Assembly (NCBI GenBank): GCA_028023455.1
Contig: JAQFVV010000156.1
Coordinates: 2,189,236 to 2,253,235 of the forward strand
DNA length: 64,000 nt
Source of the DNA: Epiperipatus broadwayi
Lineage: Eukaryota > Onychophora > Udeonychophora > Euonychophora > Peripatidae
Reading direction: 5' to 3'
Shown here: in pieces, positions 62,776 to 64,000 of the stretch
How the letters are laid out: every line of letters begins with the position of its first letter
How positions within the stretch are numbered: position 1 is the stretch's first letter
Notes under the pieces: generated by a model
Database searches by the model: none
What the model saw: the letters and a program-made list of their open reading frames with translations, nothing else
Told to the model about the DNA's origin: nothing
Position numbers and translations under genes: made by a program

Positions 62776-62877
62776 ATGATCATTTTTCATATGTCATAGC
62801 ATCGGCCGGACGCGAACCCACAACCAACTACTTGCTTGCAAAGCAGTTGCAATGACCTCTTGGCATGATCATTTTTC
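62776..62877 (-). mobile_element. 76-nt tRNA-only SINE with 13-bp target duplications
   Basis: The insert 62789-62864 lies between perfect copies of ATGATCATTTTTC (62776-62788 and 62865-62877). On the - strand it reads GCCAAGAGGTCATTGCAACT, an anticodon-loop-like CTTTGCAA, then GTGGGTTCGCGTC, CCGGCCGATGC and the tail TATGACATAT followed by GAAAAA. It shares its T-loop departure (TTCGCGT), terminal region and tail with the copy at 34898-35004. It appears slightly 5'-truncated. It consists of little more than a tRNA-like unit. Confidence 0.75.
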
Positions 62878-62879
62878 TA

Positions 62880-63777
62880 TTAAAAAAATATCCTTGTGCA
62901 TGCATGTTTATATATAAACAATTAGTATATATATATTTAAAAAAATTAAACAATAGTATTTTTCCAGTTTACAATTCAGAAATTTGTTAATATGGAATTA
63001 AAAATCAAAATGTTATATAAATTTTGTATGCATATGGGGATCAGACTGATCACATATGTCACATGAAGTAAGCAATAAAAATAAAATTAGAAGAAACCTG
63101 TAGTGCACTGCAGCACATCCACCCACTACGCTTATGCATCCGAGGTTCAAATCCATTCAAATGAAATACTTTTCATGAGAGTTAATATTTTTTCTCAATT
63201 AATCATCTAAATATTGATCAGTGAATGGATATTTAGCTATCATTATCTAAAAGGTAAAACAAGAATGGAAAGCTACTCAAACCCTCACCATCTGACAATA
63301 GGCAAGCTTGGTAAGTATTGACTTTCTGTTCTTCCTCTACGAGATGCTGATGGAAAGAATTTTGGCCTGCAGTAATTTAAAATGATCTACTAACTCCCAC
63401 CTCCCCCAATGAATAATAACAGAAAAAAAAATGTATTAAATATATATATAACTTTATTATAACACATACAACACAAAAATTATAAAACCAAAAAGAATGC
63501 AGAAAAATAAAACAAAAATCTTATATAGAATTAAAAAAATCGTAATTTATTACATCATTTTTTGAGCTTTAATTATAACAAATTGCTTCTTTATAATTTG
63601 TTGTTTTAAATAGAAATTTTTGTTGGATCACTTAATTAATTGATTTTAGAAGGTTGTTTATTAAGCATTTATTTTATAACGTCTTGCGTGCGATTATGAT
63701 TACAATAGAATGACAGCCTGTTAAGCTAATTGCGCAGACGCTGTGAGAATGCTATTAATAAATGAATACCTTCGAAC
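62880..63777. other. Intergenic; weak tRNA-like block only
   Basis: A B-box-like GAGGTTCAAATCC occurs near 63141 after a CACTGCAGCACATCC stretch, suggesting an old SINE, but no cloverleaf or target duplication is visible. Otherwise AT-rich with nothing recognised. Confidence 0.35.
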
Positions 63778-64000
63778 AACCACATGATATAGTATTTGTA
63801 TAAGAGTAAAAAGGAATCTCTTACCCTTACGACTCAAATGTTTATATATGAGCAAATCTAAAGTAGTTGTAACGAAGGCGTGACTACGTAATAGTCACGG
63901 CTTCGTTACAACTACTTTAGATTTGCTCATATATAAACATTTGAGTCGTAAGGGTAAGAGATTCCTTTTTACTCTTATACAAATACTATATCATGTGGTT
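63778..64000. mobile_element. Near-perfect palindrome at the window end
   Basis: Arms 63778-63886 and 63892-64000 (109 nt each) are exact reverse complements except one G/C mismatch, around a 5-nt loop (CGTAA). The right arm reaches the last base of the window, so true arm length and the outer boundary are unknown. The near identity implies a very young insertion or ongoing homogenisation. No coding sequence. Confidence 0.85.

Noticed and set aside
63105-63170. tRNA or SINE around the B-box-like GAGGTTCAAATCC
   Set aside because: No A box at the right distance, no cloverleaf and no target duplication.

Overview
The window is a strongly AT-rich piece of an animal nuclear genome: introns with GT/AG borders, long gene-poor stretches and dense old transposon debris. 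The one cellular gene recognised is the 3' part of an orthologue of MNT, the MAX-binding bHLH-zipper repressor, in three coding exons on the + strand (2947-3121, 11613-12275, 14712-15127). The bHLH exons lie upstream of the window. Penelope-like elements, an APE-type LINE of the class often mis-annotated as 'craniofacial development protein 2-like', a 5.9-kb LINE, a Ty3/gypsy element and hAT elements suggest an invertebrate. A mollusc or other lophotrochozoan is my guess, but this is weakly founded.

Layout. 1-2946: upstream MNT intron with a tandem duplication, a long inverted repeat and a tRNA-Gly(TCC)-like sequence. 2947-15840: MNT 3' exons and 3' UTR; both introns hold copies of one DNA transposon family with TTGGTTCT ends, and the first also holds two palindromic elements. 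15841-22100: mostly featureless, with a GIY-YIG endonuclease fragment, a hammerhead-ribozyme-like relic and a LINE tail. 23040-32860: a cluster of degenerate Penelope-like elements (reverse transcriptase and/or GIY-YIG endonuclease pieces), each bracketed by inverted arms; one sits inside an old APE-type LINE (26590-31030). 33780-34560: hAT transposase relic. 34883-35019: very short tRNA-type SINE with perfect target duplications. 35485-41410: reverse-strand LINE with both ends and 15-bp target duplications. 41619-42057: hAT MITE. 43520-46022: degenerate Ty3/gypsy pol on the - strand. 47908-47998 and 51359-53160: palindromic elements. 53170-62760: AT-rich sequence with no convincing gene. 62776-62877: second short SINE. 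63778-64000: nearly perfect palindrome running into the window edge.

No operons, bacterial features or CRISPR were seen. Most mobile-element proteins are broken by stops and frameshifts. The most interesting signals are the repeated 'Penelope piece inside inverted arms' architecture, with Pol III-like boxes in one arm pair, two separate hammerhead-like folds, and an ultra-short tRNA SINE family.
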